Assembly (NCBI RefSeq): GCF_033441515.1
Contig: NZ_JAWQJT010000001.1
Coordinates: 1,302,001 to 1,366,000, forward strand
DNA length: 64,000 nt
Origin: Amycolatopsis solani
GTDB lineage: Bacteria > Actinomycetota > Actinomycetes > Mycobacteriales > Pseudonocardiaceae
Direction: 5' to 3'
The position numbers were made by a program, and so were the translations under genes. Shown piece after piece: positions 26,221-35,049 of the stretch; within the stretch, counting starts at the first letter, position 1; the number at the start of each line of letters is the position of its first letter. The notes under the pieces were generated by a model. The model was not told the DNA's origin, ran no database searches, and saw nothing but the letters and a program-made list of their open reading frames with translations.

Positions 26221-26265
26221 AGAGTTGTCCACAGGTGGTGGACAACTCTGTGCACAGGTGTGGAA
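26221..26265. promoter_or_regulatory. Palindrome with DnaA-box-like sites
   Basis: A 12-base perfect inverted repeat (26221-26232 and 26238-26249) holds TTGTCCACA, identical to the Streptomyces DnaA-box consensus, and a near match on the other strand. A third near match (TGTGGAAAA) follows at 26260-26268. It lies just upstream of the XRE gene and may instead be that regulator's operator. Confidence 0.45.
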
Positions 26266-26266
26266 A

Positions 26267-26296
26267 AGCCCCGCCGAACGTCCGTTCGGCGGGGCT
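26267..26296 (-). terminator. Rho-independent terminator
   Basis: Thirteen-base perfect arms (AGCCCCGCCGAAC) around a 4-base loop. On the minus strand it follows the stop of the aminopeptidase gene and is followed by TTTCC. Confidence 0.85.
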
Positions 26297-26315
26297 CCCA
26301 CTACACCTTGTGGCG

Positions 26316-27935
26316 TCAGGCCCCCGGAGGCACCGGAAGTGCCACGCCGGGCAGGCTCTGGTCGTTCGGCACGACGCCGTCGACCAGGTAGGCCTCCACG
26401 ACCTTGTCCACACCCGCGTTGCCGCCGGCGTAGATGCCGTGGTCACCTTCGCCGGTGATCGTCAGCATCCGCGAACCCGCGAACGCCTTGTGCGCGCGCC
26501 GCGCGCCTTCGATCGGCGTCGCCGGGTCGTGCTCCGACTCGACGATCAGCACCGGCGGGACACCCTTGCCGTCCAGCACCGGGAGCGGCGCCGGCTGCTT
26601 CTTCCAGAACAGGCACGGCTGGATGAACCAGCCGGCGCCCAGGAGCGGCAGCTGCTTGTCGATCAGCCGCTGCGAGTCCTTGATGGCGCTGTTGACCGTG
26701 CCGGTCCACGGACCCTCGTTGCAGGGGATGGTCCAGAAGCTGGCGTCGTAGGCGTCGCCGTCGGTCGGGACCATCAGCGGCTGGGCGCCGGAGGTCTCGG
26801 TGCTCTTGTCGGCGGCCTTGACCTTCTGCGCGGCCGACGTCTTGGCCTGCGCCGAAGCGGTGCCCTGGGTCAGCGTGCGGACGCTGACCAGGTAGTCGGC
26901 CAGGCCCGGGAAGGAGCGCTTCGAGTAGATGCTCGACGCGATGAAGGCGTCCAGGCCGTTGGCCGACACGGACGAGCCGTCGGGCAGGGTGACCGCGCCC
27001 TGGGTCAGTGCGTAGCGGACCTGCTCGTAGGTCTGGCGGGCCGCTTCACCGGTGGTGCCGAAGTGGTAGAGCTTGTCGTACTTCGCCACCCATGGGAGGA
27101 AGTCGGAGCGGAAGCGGCGCTCGAAGCCGAGCGGCTGCCAGTCGAACGACTTCTGCCAGGTCGTGGTGAACTCCGTCGCGGAGTCGAGGACGAACCGGCC
27201 GGTGCGCGTCGGGTAGGCCTGCGCGTAGTGCGCGCCCATCCAGGTGCCCGCCGAGTAGCCGACCCAGTTGATCTTGTCGCGGCCGAGCAGCACGCGCAGC
27301 AGGTCGATGTCCTTGACCGTCTGGTCGGTGTTGATCAGCGGGCCCAGCTCGCCGGACTTCTGCTGGCAGGACAGCGCCGCGTACTTCGTCGCCGCGACGA
27401 TGAGGTTCAGGTTCTGCCGGTCGCGGTCACGCGGGTCGAGGTCCGAGCCGGTGCCGATGGCGCCACCGCACGTGATGTTCGTGCTCTTGCCGGTACCGCG
27501 CGGGTCGAACCCGACGATCTCCTGGTGCTCCCGCAGCTTCGGCTGGTTGCGCAGGCGGGCCGGGAAGTTCCGGCCGGGCGCGCCCGGGCCGCCGGGGTTG
27601 GTGACGACGCTGGCGGTCGCGTCCTTCGTCGCCTTCAGGCGGCTGACGGCGATGGTCAGGTCGATCTGGGCGTTGGCCTGGTACCAGTTGCGCGGGGTCT
27701 TGTAGGTCGCGCACTCCATGTCCTCGGCGCCCGCGGGCGGGGCCGTCGGCAGCTCCGAAGGAACGGCGCACTTGTGCCAGTCGAGCTTCTGGTTCGCGTA
27801 CTGCGGCGGGATGTTCGTGGAGTTCAGCGGCTGCTTGGCGGCCGCGGCATCCTGGCCTGCGAACGCAGGGGTGAACCCGGCCAGCAGGGTGCCGGCGATC
27901 GCCGGGATCACCACCGCGTAGCGGAGTCGTGTCAT
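26316..27935 (-). CDS. Secreted alpha/beta hydrolase, tripeptidyl aminopeptidase-like
   Basis: A 539-residue protein of the S33/TAP-like family. A signal peptide (MTRLRYAVVIPAIAGTLLAG, cleavage near TPAFA-G) directs secretion. The oxyanion region has NPGGPGAPG, the nucleophile elbow is GYSAG (Ser about 228) and the C-terminal TAP-like domain carries Asp in ESEHDPATP and His in GEGDHGIYAGG. Homologues release tripeptides from protein N-termini. It is monocistronic with its own terminator. Confidence 0.92.
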   Translation of the reverse strand: MTRLRYAVVIPAIAGTLLAGFTPAFAGQDAAAAKQPLNSTNIPPQYANQKLDWHKCAVPSELPTAPPAGAEDMECATYKTPRNWYQANAQIDLTIAVSRLKATKDATASVVTNPGGPGAPGRNFPARLRNQPKLREHQEIVGFDPRGTGKSTNITCGGAIGTGSDLDPRDRDRQNLNLIVAATKYAALSCQQKSGELGPLINTDQTVKDIDLLRVLLGRDKINWVGYSAGTWMGAHYAQAYPTRTGRFVLDSATEFTTTWQKSFDWQPLGFERRFRSDFLPWVAKYDKLYHFGTTGEAARQTYEQVRYALTQGAVTLPDGSSVSANGLDAFIASSIYSKRSFPGLADYLVSVRTLTQGTASAQAKTSAAQKVKAADKSTETSGAQPLMVPTDGDAYDASFWTIPCNEGPWTGTVNSAIKDSQRLIDKQLPLLGAGWFIQPCLFWKKQPAPLPVLDGKGVPPVLIVESEHDPATPIEGARRAHKAFAGSRMLTITGEGDHGIYAGGNAGVDKVVEAYLVDGVVPNDQSLPGVALPVPPGA

Positions 27936-28123
27936 ACGGTTGCCCCTTATCGGGTTTTCGCGTGCGGAGTCCGGCTATTGATATAGGCCGGGTGAAGGCG
28001 GGGCAACCGACGTTGGTCGGCAACGCGGTGCGTGGCGATCAAATCGATATCGGACAGACGTGACTCCCTGTCACCCAGGTTCTAAGGTCAGGCGGTCGGT
28101 TACGGGAGTGTTAGGTGAGGTCG

Positions 28124-28405
28124 ATGTCGACTGTGAAGCACGACGGAAAGGTGCGCGGGTCGCGGTTCAACCCCTGGCACCTGCTCCTGATCGTCCCGCT
28201 GCTGGTCCTGGTCACGCCACTGTTCAACATGGACGGTCCGCGGCTGTTCGGGATGCCGTTCTTCTACTGGTTCCAGTTCCTCTTCGTCGCGGTCGGCGTC
28301 CTCAGCACCTGGATCGTCTACCTGATGACGCGGGGCGAGCGGCCGGCCGGTGACGCCCCGGACAAGCTGAGCGTCGACGACCTGGACGAGGGGAACGCTC
28401 GATGA
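28124..28405 (+). CDS. Small DUF3311-type membrane protein
   Basis: A 93-residue protein with two transmembrane helices (about residues 19-36 and 46-67). It is the usual small partner of MctP-type symporters; the PRLFGMPFFYWFQFLFV segment is characteristic of the DUF3311 family. ATG 28124 follows AGGTGAGG; GTG 28115 is the alternative. The stop overlaps the start of the symporter (ATGA), consistent with assembly of the two proteins in one complex. Confidence 0.88.
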   Translation: MSTVKHDGKVRGSRFNPWHLLLIVPLLVLVTPLFNMDGPRLFGMPFFYWFQFLFVAVGVLSTWIVYLMTRGERPAGDAPDKLSVDDLDEGNAR

Positions 28406-30042
28406 GCAACCTGCAGTGGCCGGAACTGATCATCTTCACGATCCTGTTCCTGCTGGTCACCGTGCTCGGCTTCATGGCGGCGCGCTGGCAGCGCGGCGGC
28501 GGGCTGGACCACCTGGACGAATGGGGCCTCGGCGGCCGCAAGTTCGGCTCGTGGATCACGTGGTTCCTGCTCGGCGGCGATCTCTACACGGCGTACACCT
28601 TCGTCGCGGTGCCCGCGCTGGTGTTCAGCGCCGGCGCGCTCGGCATGTACGCGCTGCCGTACACGATCGTCGTCTACCCGATCGTGCTGCTCCCGGCGCT
28701 GCGGATGTGGTCGGTGTCGCGGGTGCGCGGGTACGTCACCCCGGCCGACTTCGTGCGCGGCCGCTTCGGCTCGCCGATCCTCGCGCTGCTGATCGCCATC
28801 ACCGGCATCGTCGCGACCATGCCGTACATCGCGTTGCAGCTGGTCGGCCTCGAAGCCGTGCTGCGGACGATGGGCATCAACGGCTCCGGCATCGTCGGGC
28901 ACCTGCCGCTGCTGATCGCCTTCATCATCCTGGCGGTCTACACCTACCAGTCCGGCCTGCGGGCGCCCGCGCTGATCGCGTTCGTCAAGGACATCCTGAT
29001 CTACATCGTCATCCTCGTGGCGATCATCTACCTGCCCTCGAAGCTGGGCGGCTGGTCGCACATCTTCGACACGGCGGTGGCGAAGTTCGACAAGACGCCG
29101 GCGAAGACCGACGGCATCCTGCTCAACGCCAACAACCAGCTGCAGTACGCGACGCTGGCGCTGGGTTCGGCGCTCGCGCTGTTCCTGTACCCGCACTCGC
29201 TGACCAGCGTGCTGGCCTCGCGCGGCCGCAGCGTCATCAAGAGGAACATGGTCGCCCTGCCGGCGTACTCGCTGGTGCTGGGCCTGCTGGCGCTGCTCGG
29301 GTACGTCGCGATCACGGCGGGTGTCAAGCCGCTGACGAACGCGGCCACCGGCAAGGCGGACACCAACACGGTCGTCCCGCTCTTGTTCGACGGCCAGTTT
29401 TCGTCGTGGTTCGCCGGGATCGCGTTCGCCGCCATCGGCATCGGTGCCTTGGTGCCGGCCGCGATCATGTCGATCGCCGCGGCGAACCTGTGGACGCGCA
29501 ACATCTACAAGGAATACATCCGCAAGAACGCCACCCCCAAGGAAGAGGCGAAGCAGGCGAAGCTCGCTTCGCTGGTGGTCAAGCTCGGTGCGGTCGCGGC
29601 GATCCTCCTGTTGGACCCGCAGTACGCCATCGACCTGCAGCTCATCGGCGGCGTCCTGATCCTGCAGACGCTCCCGGCCGTGGCGCTCGCGCTGTACACG
29701 CGCTGGTTCCACCGCTGGGGCCTGATCGCGGGCTGGGTCGTCGGCATCGGCTGGGGCCTGATCATGCTGTACGGCATCTCCGTGCCCGGCGGCAAGCAAC
29801 ACTTCGCCGCCTCGGCGCTGCCGCTCGGCAACCTGTCGATCTTCGGCTGGCACCCGTTCTCGGGCTCCCAGGTCCAGATCTACGTCGGCTTCGTGGCGTT
29901 GATCGCCAACCTGGTGGTCGCGGCGATCGTCACGGTGATCGCGCGGCGGATGAAGGTGTTCAACGGCACCGACGACACCAACGCCGAGGACTACCACGCC
30001 GACGAGAACGACAAGGACCTGCGCCCCATCGGGGTCCACTGA
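28402..30042 (+). CDS. Sodium:solute symporter (MctP-like)
   Basis: A 546-residue member of the SSS family with about thirteen helices. It has DEWGLGGRKFGSWITWFLLGGDLYTAYTF at the start, where the substrate and sodium sites lie, and RVRGYVTPADFVRGRFGS in the first loop. The family includes monocarboxylate (lactate, pyruvate, acetate) uptake systems. It is coupled to the DUF3311 gene. The C-terminal tail is acidic (DDTNAEDYHADENDKDL). Confidence 0.93.
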   Translation: MSNLQWPELIIFTILFLLVTVLGFMAARWQRGGGLDHLDEWGLGGRKFGSWITWFLLGGDLYTAYTFVAVPALVFSAGALGMYALPYTIVVYPIVLLPALRMWSVSRVRGYVTPADFVRGRFGSPILALLIAITGIVATMPYIALQLVGLEAVLRTMGINGSGIVGHLPLLIAFIILAVYTYQSGLRAPALIAFVKDILIYIVILVAIIYLPSKLGGWSHIFDTAVAKFDKTPAKTDGILLNANNQLQYATLALGSALALFLYPHSLTSVLASRGRSVIKRNMVALPAYSLVLGLLALLGYVAITAGVKPLTNAATGKADTNTVVPLLFDGQFSSWFAGIAFAAIGIGALVPAAIMSIAAANLWTRNIYKEYIRKNATPKEEAKQAKLASLVVKLGAVAAILLLDPQYAIDLQLIGGVLILQTLPAVALALYTRWFHRWGLIAGWVVGIGWGLIMLYGISVPGGKQHFAASALPLGNLSIFGWHPFSGSQVQIYVGFVALIANLVVAAIVTVIARRMKVFNGTDDTNAEDYHADENDKDLRPIGVH

Positions 30043-30047
30043 GTCCA

Positions 30048-30641
30048 CTAAGGACGGATGGCCGCCCGTGAAACGAGGTAGAGCACCACGCCGTTGAGCA
30101 GGTGCCAGAGGAAGTGCGTGCCGGCCGGGACGTAGTCGCAGACGTCCCGGTCGAGCGTGCGCAGGCTCAGCGAGAGCGCGAAAACCGCCCCCGCGACGGC
30201 GAAGTGGGTCCAGCGGGTGTCGCGCTGGAAGGCGAGCACCGCGGCGAAGACGCCGAGGCCGACGAGGGCGGAGAGGTAAAGCCCACCGCCCAGCAGCGCG
30301 ATGCCGGCGGTCAGCGCGAGGAACCCCGGCGCGGCCACCCACCCCCACCGCCGGCTCCAGTACCGCCGCGCGAACACGACGGCGTACACCAGCATGAAAA
30401 CGAGGATGGCTCCCGAGTCCGCGACGGCTGCCCACCGCGTCGCGAGCAGGTGGAAGACACTGCTCGCAACGAAGACAACCCCGATCAGCGCGGCAAGCAC
30501 CCGCCCGGTCCGGTCCCCCTTGGCCAGCCGCCACACGAGCACAGCGGCAACGAGGAACGCGAGATTGCTGAGACCGTTGAGCGGCTCACCCCAGAGCCCG
30601 GGCCCGACGCGTTCGCAGTACCCGTCGACGTAGTCCGTCAC
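30048..30641 (-). CDS. Ceramidase-like (CREST family) membrane protein
   Basis: A 197-residue, seven-helix protein. Conserved ceramidase/CREST features are the N-terminal Asp/Cys/Glu part (YVDGYCERVGPGLWGEPLN, then SNLAF), SSVFHLLATRWAAVAD with a metal-ligand-like His and Asp, and a C-terminal HFLWHLLN motif. GTG 30641 gives the family's usual start; the longer frame adds an unrelated extension. The stop is only 5 bases from the converging symporter stop. Confidence 0.85.
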   Translation of the reverse strand: MTDYVDGYCERVGPGLWGEPLNGLSNLAFLVAAVLVWRLAKGDRTGRVLAALIGVVFVASSVFHLLATRWAAVADSGAILVFMLVYAVVFARRYWSRRWGWVAAPGFLALTAGIALLGGGLYLSALVGLGVFAAVLAFQRDTRWTHFAVAGAVFALSLSLRTLDRDVCDYVPAGTHFLWHLLNGVVLYLVSRAAIRP

Positions 30642-30853
30642 GGGACCAGCCAACCAGGGATCAGCCGCACGCAGCCAGCCGCCGCTCGAGAAATCGCCGT
30701 TGCGGTCCGGAACACGGCAGGCCGAGCGGCCGCCGGTAGTACCGCGCGGCCCGGCCAGTTCGGCGCTCTGCGCGGCCAACTCGGCGATCCCCGCTGGCAA
30801 CGGCCCCTGGACGAACGAGGCGCCCGGAAACCGACACGGCTAGCGTGAAGCCC

Positions 30854-31417
30854 ATGAGCGACGTGAGCCGGTTTCCGGTGGTGGAACTCGAAGACCTGCC
30901 CGACGACCTCCGCGAGCGCGTCGGCGTCATCGCGGAGAAGTCGGGTTTCGTGCCCAACATCTTCCGCGCCCTCGGCCACCGCCCGGCCGAGCTGCGCGCG
31001 TTCCTCGACTACCACGACGCCCTCATGGAACGCCCCGGCGGACTCACCAAGGCCGAGCGCGAGCTGGTCGTCGTCGCCACCTCGGGCGCCAACCACTGCA
31101 CGTACTGCGTCGTCGCCCACGGCGCCATCCTGCGCATCCGCGCGAAGGACCCCGAGCTGGCCGACCGCGTGTCGAGCAACCCCTGGCAGGTCGAACTCGA
31201 CGAACGCGGCCGCGCAATCGTCGACCTGGCCCTCGCGCTCGCCCAGGACTCCGCGTTGTTCGGCGACGGCGACCTCGAAGCCGCGCGCGATGCGGGCTTG
31301 ACCGACGACGAGATCTGGGACGTCGGCGCGATCACGGCGTTGTTCGCGATGTCGAACCGCCTCGCCCACCTGACCGCGCTGCGCCCGAACCCCGAGTTCT
31401 CCGCGATGGGCCGCTAG
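30854..31417 (+). CDS. AhpD/carboxymuconolactone decarboxylase-like peroxidase-related protein
   Basis: A 187-residue all-helical protein with the redox motif HCTYCVVAHG (about residues 82-91), where Cys-x-x-Cys and the following His are the active group of AhpD-like proteins. It is annotated in relatives as a peroxidase-related enzyme that reduces peroxides or acts in thiol redox. ATG 30854 begins the conserved part. The stop overlaps that of the convergent MarR-GNAT gene by 4 bases. Confidence 0.92.
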   Translation: MSDVSRFPVVELEDLPDDLRERVGVIAEKSGFVPNIFRALGHRPAELRAFLDYHDALMERPGGLTKAERELVVVATSGANHCTYCVVAHGAILRIRAKDPELADRVSSNPWQVELDERGRAIVDLALALAQDSALFGDGDLEAARDAGLTDDEIWDVGAITALFAMSNRLAHLTALRPNPEFSAMGR

Positions 31418-32328
31418 AACTCCAGGCGCCACGTTTCGTCGGTCAGCTTCGGGCCCCAGTCGTCGAAATCCTCCTCGCGGACGAGTTCGAACCCGGCCGC
31501 GCGGTAGATCGAGCGCGCCGCCGTCAAGATCGAGACCGTCGACAGCTCCATCGCCCGGTAGCCGTGCGCCCTCGCGAACGACACGCACTCGGTGACCAGC
31601 CGCTTGCCGACGCCGTGGCCGCGGGCCGACGGCTCGAGCAGCAGCAACCGCAGCCTCGCGGTGTCCGCGTCCGGCCCGCGCGTGCACGCGATGCCGCCGA
31701 CGCGCTCGCCGTCGAGCTCGGCGATCCAGAACGCCTGCCGCGGGTCGGCGCGGTGGTCGACGAAGTCCGCGACGATGCGGGCGACGAGTCCCTCGAACCG
31801 GTCGTCGAAGCCGTACTCCCGGCCGTAGAGCGCACCGTGACGTTCCACCACCCAACCGAGGTCGCCCGGTCGTGGTGGACGCAGGACGAGCACCGGGTCG
31901 CGACGGCGGTCGCCGACCAGGTCGCCGATCGTGCGCATCGCGGCCAGCAGGCGCTGCTGGTCTTCGTCGGCGAACCGGCGGAGGAGGCCGCCGATCTGCT
32001 CGGTCGAGCGCTGGTTGAGCACGGCGAACGCGTCCCGGCCCGCGGCGGTCGGCCGCACGAGCTGGCGGCGGGCGTCTTCCGCGGAGCGTTCGCGTTCGAT
32101 CAGGCCACGCGACTCGAGGCGGGCGAGCAGCCTGCTCGCGTAGCCGGGGTCGAGATCGAGACGTTTCCGCAGGTCGGTGACCGGAATCGGGTCCCGGTGG
32201 GCGAGCTCGAAGAGCACCCGGGCTTCCGGCAGTGAGTACTCGGCGTCTGCCGGACCTTCGTCGAGCACGCCGATGACCCCGGTGTAGAGCCGGTTGAAGG
32301 CGCGGACCGCGGCCACCCGGTCGTTCAT
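31414..32328 (-). CDS. MarR-GNAT fusion regulator/acetyltransferase
   Basis: A 304-residue fusion. Residues 1-140 form a MarR winged helix (VRAFNRLYTGVIGVL, then VTDLRKRLDLDPGYASRLLARLESRGLIERE). Residues 155-304 form a GNAT domain with acetyl-CoA motif A (LLEPSARGHGVGKRLV) and motif B (AARSIYRAAGFELVREE). MarR-GNAT fusions are known in actinobacteria and may couple DNA binding to acetylation. ATG 32328 lies 20 bases after an AT-rich palindrome that probably serves as its own operator. Confidence 0.93.
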   Translation of the reverse strand: MNDRVAAVRAFNRLYTGVIGVLDEGPADAEYSLPEARVLFELAHRDPIPVTDLRKRLDLDPGYASRLLARLESRGLIERERSAEDARRQLVRPTAAGRDAFAVLNQRSTEQIGGLLRRFADEDQQRLLAAMRTIGDLVGDRRRDPVLVLRPPRPGDLGWVVERHGALYGREYGFDDRFEGLVARIVADFVDHRADPRQAFWIAELDGERVGGIACTRGPDADTARLRLLLLEPSARGHGVGKRLVTECVSFARAHGYRAMELSTVSILTAARSIYRAAGFELVREEDFDDWGPKLTDETWRLEF

Positions 32329-32348
32329 TGACCACCCCAACAAGTTCG

Positions 32349-32361
32349 TTGACGAAGTCAA
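32349..32361. promoter_or_regulatory. Probable MarR operator
   Basis: TTGAC-GAA-GTCAA, a perfect 5-base inverted repeat in a locally AT-rich stretch, 21 bases upstream of the MarR-GNAT start. It fits autorepression. Confidence 0.5.
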
Positions 32362-32382
32362 AGATTACCGGAAAATGGGAAA

Positions 32383-32425
32383 CCCCGCGATGCTGCCAGG
32401 TCGGGGGTCCGCCAGCATCACGGGG
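32383..32425. terminator. Terminator-like hairpin
   Basis: Thirteen-base arms (CCCCGCGATGCTG; 12 of 13 paired) with a 17-base G-rich loop in the region between the MarR-GNAT promoter and the small gene at 32521. It probably ends the small gene's transcript. Confidence 0.6.
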
Positions 32426-32520
32426 TCGTAAGGGGTATCGACGGCTCTTCGCACGTCGTTACACGTTGAGCACTATGTGGCGCACGTCACTCGAATGGAT
32501 GACCGCCACGGGGTGAGAGA

Positions 32521-32682
32521 TCAGCGCATGTAGCCGGAGCGAGCCTGCGCGATCGCGATGAGTTCCTGACGGACCGTCGCGGTGGCGGCGGTGTCGATCG
32601 CCCGGTTCAGCGCCCGGCGAGTGCGAGTCTCGGCGCGACGTGCCCGGAGCTTGGCGGCGATGTTGTTCATCGGTTTCTGCAT
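32521..32682 (-). CDS. Small basic conserved actinobacterial protein
   Basis: A 53-residue protein, MQKPMNNIAAKLRARRAETR and on to ARSGYMR. It is helical and basic with no membrane segment. ATG 32682 follows GAAGGGG by a few bases; an in-frame ATG at 32670 is the alternative. Similar short Arg-rich ORFs occur widely in Pseudonocardiaceae, but no role is known to me. Hairpins on both sides make it an independent unit. Confidence 0.65.
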   Translation of the reverse strand: MQKPMNNIAAKLRARRAETRTRRALNRAIDTAATATVRQELIAIAQARSGYMR

Positions 32683-32858
32683 CCCCTTCGGAGGGTCTCG
32701 GTGGTTGTGCCTCTAGTATGCACCTTTTTTCACAAAGAATCCAACGAATGTCCGGTGATGTGGCGCACTCGCCGATGAATCATCGGCGAAACTGGGTATG
32801 GGCCGGAAAGATCGAGGGTGGCGGCGGTCACGGCGAAGCAACCCACTACAGGCTTATA

Positions 32859-32888
32859 AGGCTCTCTAGCGCCACAGCTAGAAAGCCT
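32859..32888 (-). terminator. Terminator-like hairpin after AAA gene
   Basis: Twelve-base arms (AGGCTCTCTAGC; 11 of 12 paired) around a 6-base loop, 20 bases past the AAA ATPase stop. It is unusually AT-rich for the region and lacks a T-run. Confidence 0.5.
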
Positions 32889-32907
32889 GAGAAACGCGGA
32901 TAAGCCG

Positions 32908-34098
32908 TCAGTCGCGGCCGAGCAGGTAGTGGCCGAAGTGCGGCACGGTGAAGGCGATCTGGCCCCGCTCGGCGGAGTAGACCAGGCCTTTCTTCATCAG
33001 GCTGTCGCGCGCCGGCGACAGCGAAGACGGCTTCCGTCCGAGGAACACGGCGACGTCGGCGGTGCCGGCGGGCTCGTCGCGCCCCTGGGTCAGCTCGGCC
33101 ATCGCCTGCAGGTACTCGCGCTCGGCGGGCGTCGCGCGCTCGTAGCGCGAACCGAAGAAGCCGACCGCCAGCTCCGACTCCGCCTCGGGTGCCGCGACCT
33201 GGACGTCCTTGACCGTGATCGGGTCCGACGGCGCCGCGTCCCAGGCCGCCTTGCCGTAGGCCTGGATGAAGTACGGGTAGCCGCCGGACGCGTCGAAGAG
33301 CGCGTCGAGCGCTTCGGGCTCGATGCCGGCGTCCTCGCGCTCGATCGGCGCCATCACGGCGAAGTCGGCGTCCTCGCGGCTGAGCCGGTCGATCCGCGCA
33401 TACCGGAAGAGGCGTTCGGAATAGGACTTCGACGCCGAGAGCACAGCGGGCACGTGCGGCAGCCCGGCGCCGACGACCACGAGCGGCGCCCCGGACTGCG
33501 AAAGCTCGTGGCAGGCCGCGCACAACGCCGAGACGTCGTCGGGCTGCAGGTCCTGGATCTCGTCGATGAGCAGCGCGACGCCGGTCCCGACGTCCGCGGC
33601 CAGCTCGGCGACGTCGGTGAACAGCTCGACGAGGTCGATCTCGATGTCCCCGGAGTCAGCCCGCCCCTGCGCGGCGGGCACGTCGATGCCCGGCTGCCAG
33701 CGGTCGCGCAGCTTCGCGTCGGCCTTGTTGGCCCGCAGGGCGAACGCCTTGAGCACCCCGAGCACCTCTTCGACCCGGTCCGGCGCCCGGTGCCGCACGG
33801 CGAGGTCCCGGATGGCCCGGTGCAACGCGGCCGACAGCGGCCGCCGCAGCTCGGCGTCCGGCCGCGCCTCGATCTTCCCGGCACCCCACTTGTGCCGCAC
33901 GGCCATCGCGCGCAGCTCCCCGAGCAGCACGGTCTTGCCGACGCCCCGCAGCCCGGTGAGCACGAGACTGCGTTCGGGTCTCCCCCGCGCCACCCGCTCC
34001 AGCACCACTTCGAAGGCCTTGAGCTCGCGCTCGCGCCCGGCCAGCTCGGGCGGCCGTTGCCCGGCGCCCGGCGCGAAGGGGTTGCGGATGGGGTCCAC
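32908..34098 (-). CDS. AAA ATPase with C-terminal winged helix (Orc1/Cdc6-like)
   Basis: A 396-residue ATPase. Walker A is GLRGVGKT (about residues 48-55), Walker B LLIDEIQDL (about 174-182), sensor 1 VVVGAGLP. The C-terminal part (about 320-396; ERATPAEREYLQAMAEL, then MKKGLVYSAERG) looks like a winged helix. The AAA-wHTH layout resembles Orc1/Cdc6-like and STAND-like bacterial ATPases of unknown role. Start is GTG 34098. Two direct GCGCTAG copies lie in its promoter region (34115-34155). Confidence 0.82.
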   Translation of the reverse strand: MDPIRNPFAPGAGQRPPELAGRERELKAFEVVLERVARGRPERSLVLTGLRGVGKTVLLGELRAMAVRHKWGAGKIEARPDAELRRPLSAALHRAIRDLAVRHRAPDRVEEVLGVLKAFALRANKADAKLRDRWQPGIDVPAAQGRADSGDIEIDLVELFTDVAELAADVGTGVALLIDEIQDLQPDDVSALCAACHELSQSGAPLVVVGAGLPHVPAVLSASKSYSERLFRYARIDRLSREDADFAVMAPIEREDAGIEPEALDALFDASGGYPYFIQAYGKAAWDAAPSDPITVKDVQVAAPEAESELAVGFFGSRYERATPAEREYLQAMAELTQGRDEPAGTADVAVFLGRKPSSLSPARDSLMKKGLVYSAERGQIAFTVPHFGHYLLGRD

Positions 34099-34368
34099 TC
34101 TGCCAAGTTATCGACGTATCTAGCGCGAGCCCGATATTCCGCCATAGACAGCTAGCGCGTGTCGCCGATGTTCGACCGGATGGCCGTACATAGAGACGAA
34201 CAGGTCTGCAGATATGTTTCGTTAGCACCCGTATGGACGAACGCGGGACCTGCTCGTCCCTACGGGCATTCTGGCCTCGACCACGGAACTGATCGCCGGC
34301 GGGCCGTAACACGGACCTTGATCAAGACGGTTTTGCTAGGCACCCGATCTTGTGAGAGGCATCCGACG

Positions 34369-35049
34369 ATGACGAACCCGTACGGCACCCCCGCGCCCGC
34401 TCCGTACCCGCAGCCCCCGATGCCGCCGCGCCGTAAGCGCCCGGTCTGGCCGTGGTTTCTCGGCGGCGGCGTCGCACTGTTCCTGGTGCTTATGTTCGTT
34501 GTCTTCCTTGCGGTCGTCCCCCGCGTCCCGCCGGGCACCGGCGCGTCGAATGCGGGCGACAGCGCATCCGCAGCGCCGGCCGAATCGAGCGAACCGGCCG
34601 GCCAGCTCACCGAGTCCGGCTTCCGCAAGCTCGCCGTCGGCGAAGAGGCGTCCTTCGGGCCGAACAACGGCGCCGACCCCATCGTGCGGTTCACCATCAC
34701 CAAGATCACGGTCGACCCGAAGTGTGGTGCCTACATGCGCCGGCCGGCCGACAAGCACACCTTGCTCGTCGACATCACCGCGCAGACGCTCGACCTTCCC
34801 GACCCGTCATCCGGAGTGCAGATCGCCGCCACGCTGAACCCGCTCGCGTTCCAAACGCGCGGCGCAGACGGCACCACGCATGCCGGCTCGATCGGTACCT
34901 GCGTCGGCACGACCAAGCCCATGCCGATGACGTACGCCCCGAACTCGAAGTACGCCGGTCAGGTCGAGATCCTCGCCGACGACAAGGCCGGCGCCCTGCT
35001 GCTCTCCCGGAACTTCACCAACGGCTCAGGCTGGGAGTGGCCTTACTAA
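34369..35049 (+). CDS. Membrane-anchored secreted protein, DUF4352-like
   Basis: A 226-residue protein. A Pro-rich cytoplasmic tail (residues 1-24) leads to one transmembrane helix (about 27-48), a Gly/Ser/Ala linker and an extracytoplasmic immunoglobulin-like domain (about 80-226; VGEEASFGPNNGADPIVRFT, two conserved Cys, and PMTYAPNSKYAGQVEI). This is the layout of DUF4352/telokin-like proteins. ATG 34369 begins the Pro-rich tail. It marks the start of the accessory region and is convergent with the DUF5753 regulator. Confidence 0.8.
   Translation: MTNPYGTPAPAPYPQPPMPPRRKRPVWPWFLGGGVALFLVLMFVVFLAVVPRVPPGTGASNAGDSASAAPAESSEPAGQLTESGFRKLAVGEEASFGPNNGADPIVRFTITKITVDPKCGAYMRRPADKHTLLVDITAQTLDLPDPSSGVQIAATLNPLAFQTRGADGTTHAGSIGTCVGTTKPMPMTYAPNSKYAGQVEILADDKAGALLLSRNFTNGSGWEWPY

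Noticed and set aside
28318..30534. A 738-codon minus-strand frame opposite the symporter
   Set aside because: Composition is Arg/Asp/Gln-rich antisense; the forward strand encodes a clear SSS transporter.
34099..34368. Possible attachment site or tRNA remnant near the island start
   Set aside because: Only short CTAGCGC repeats are seen; no tRNA-like fold and no second copy that would define attL/attR.
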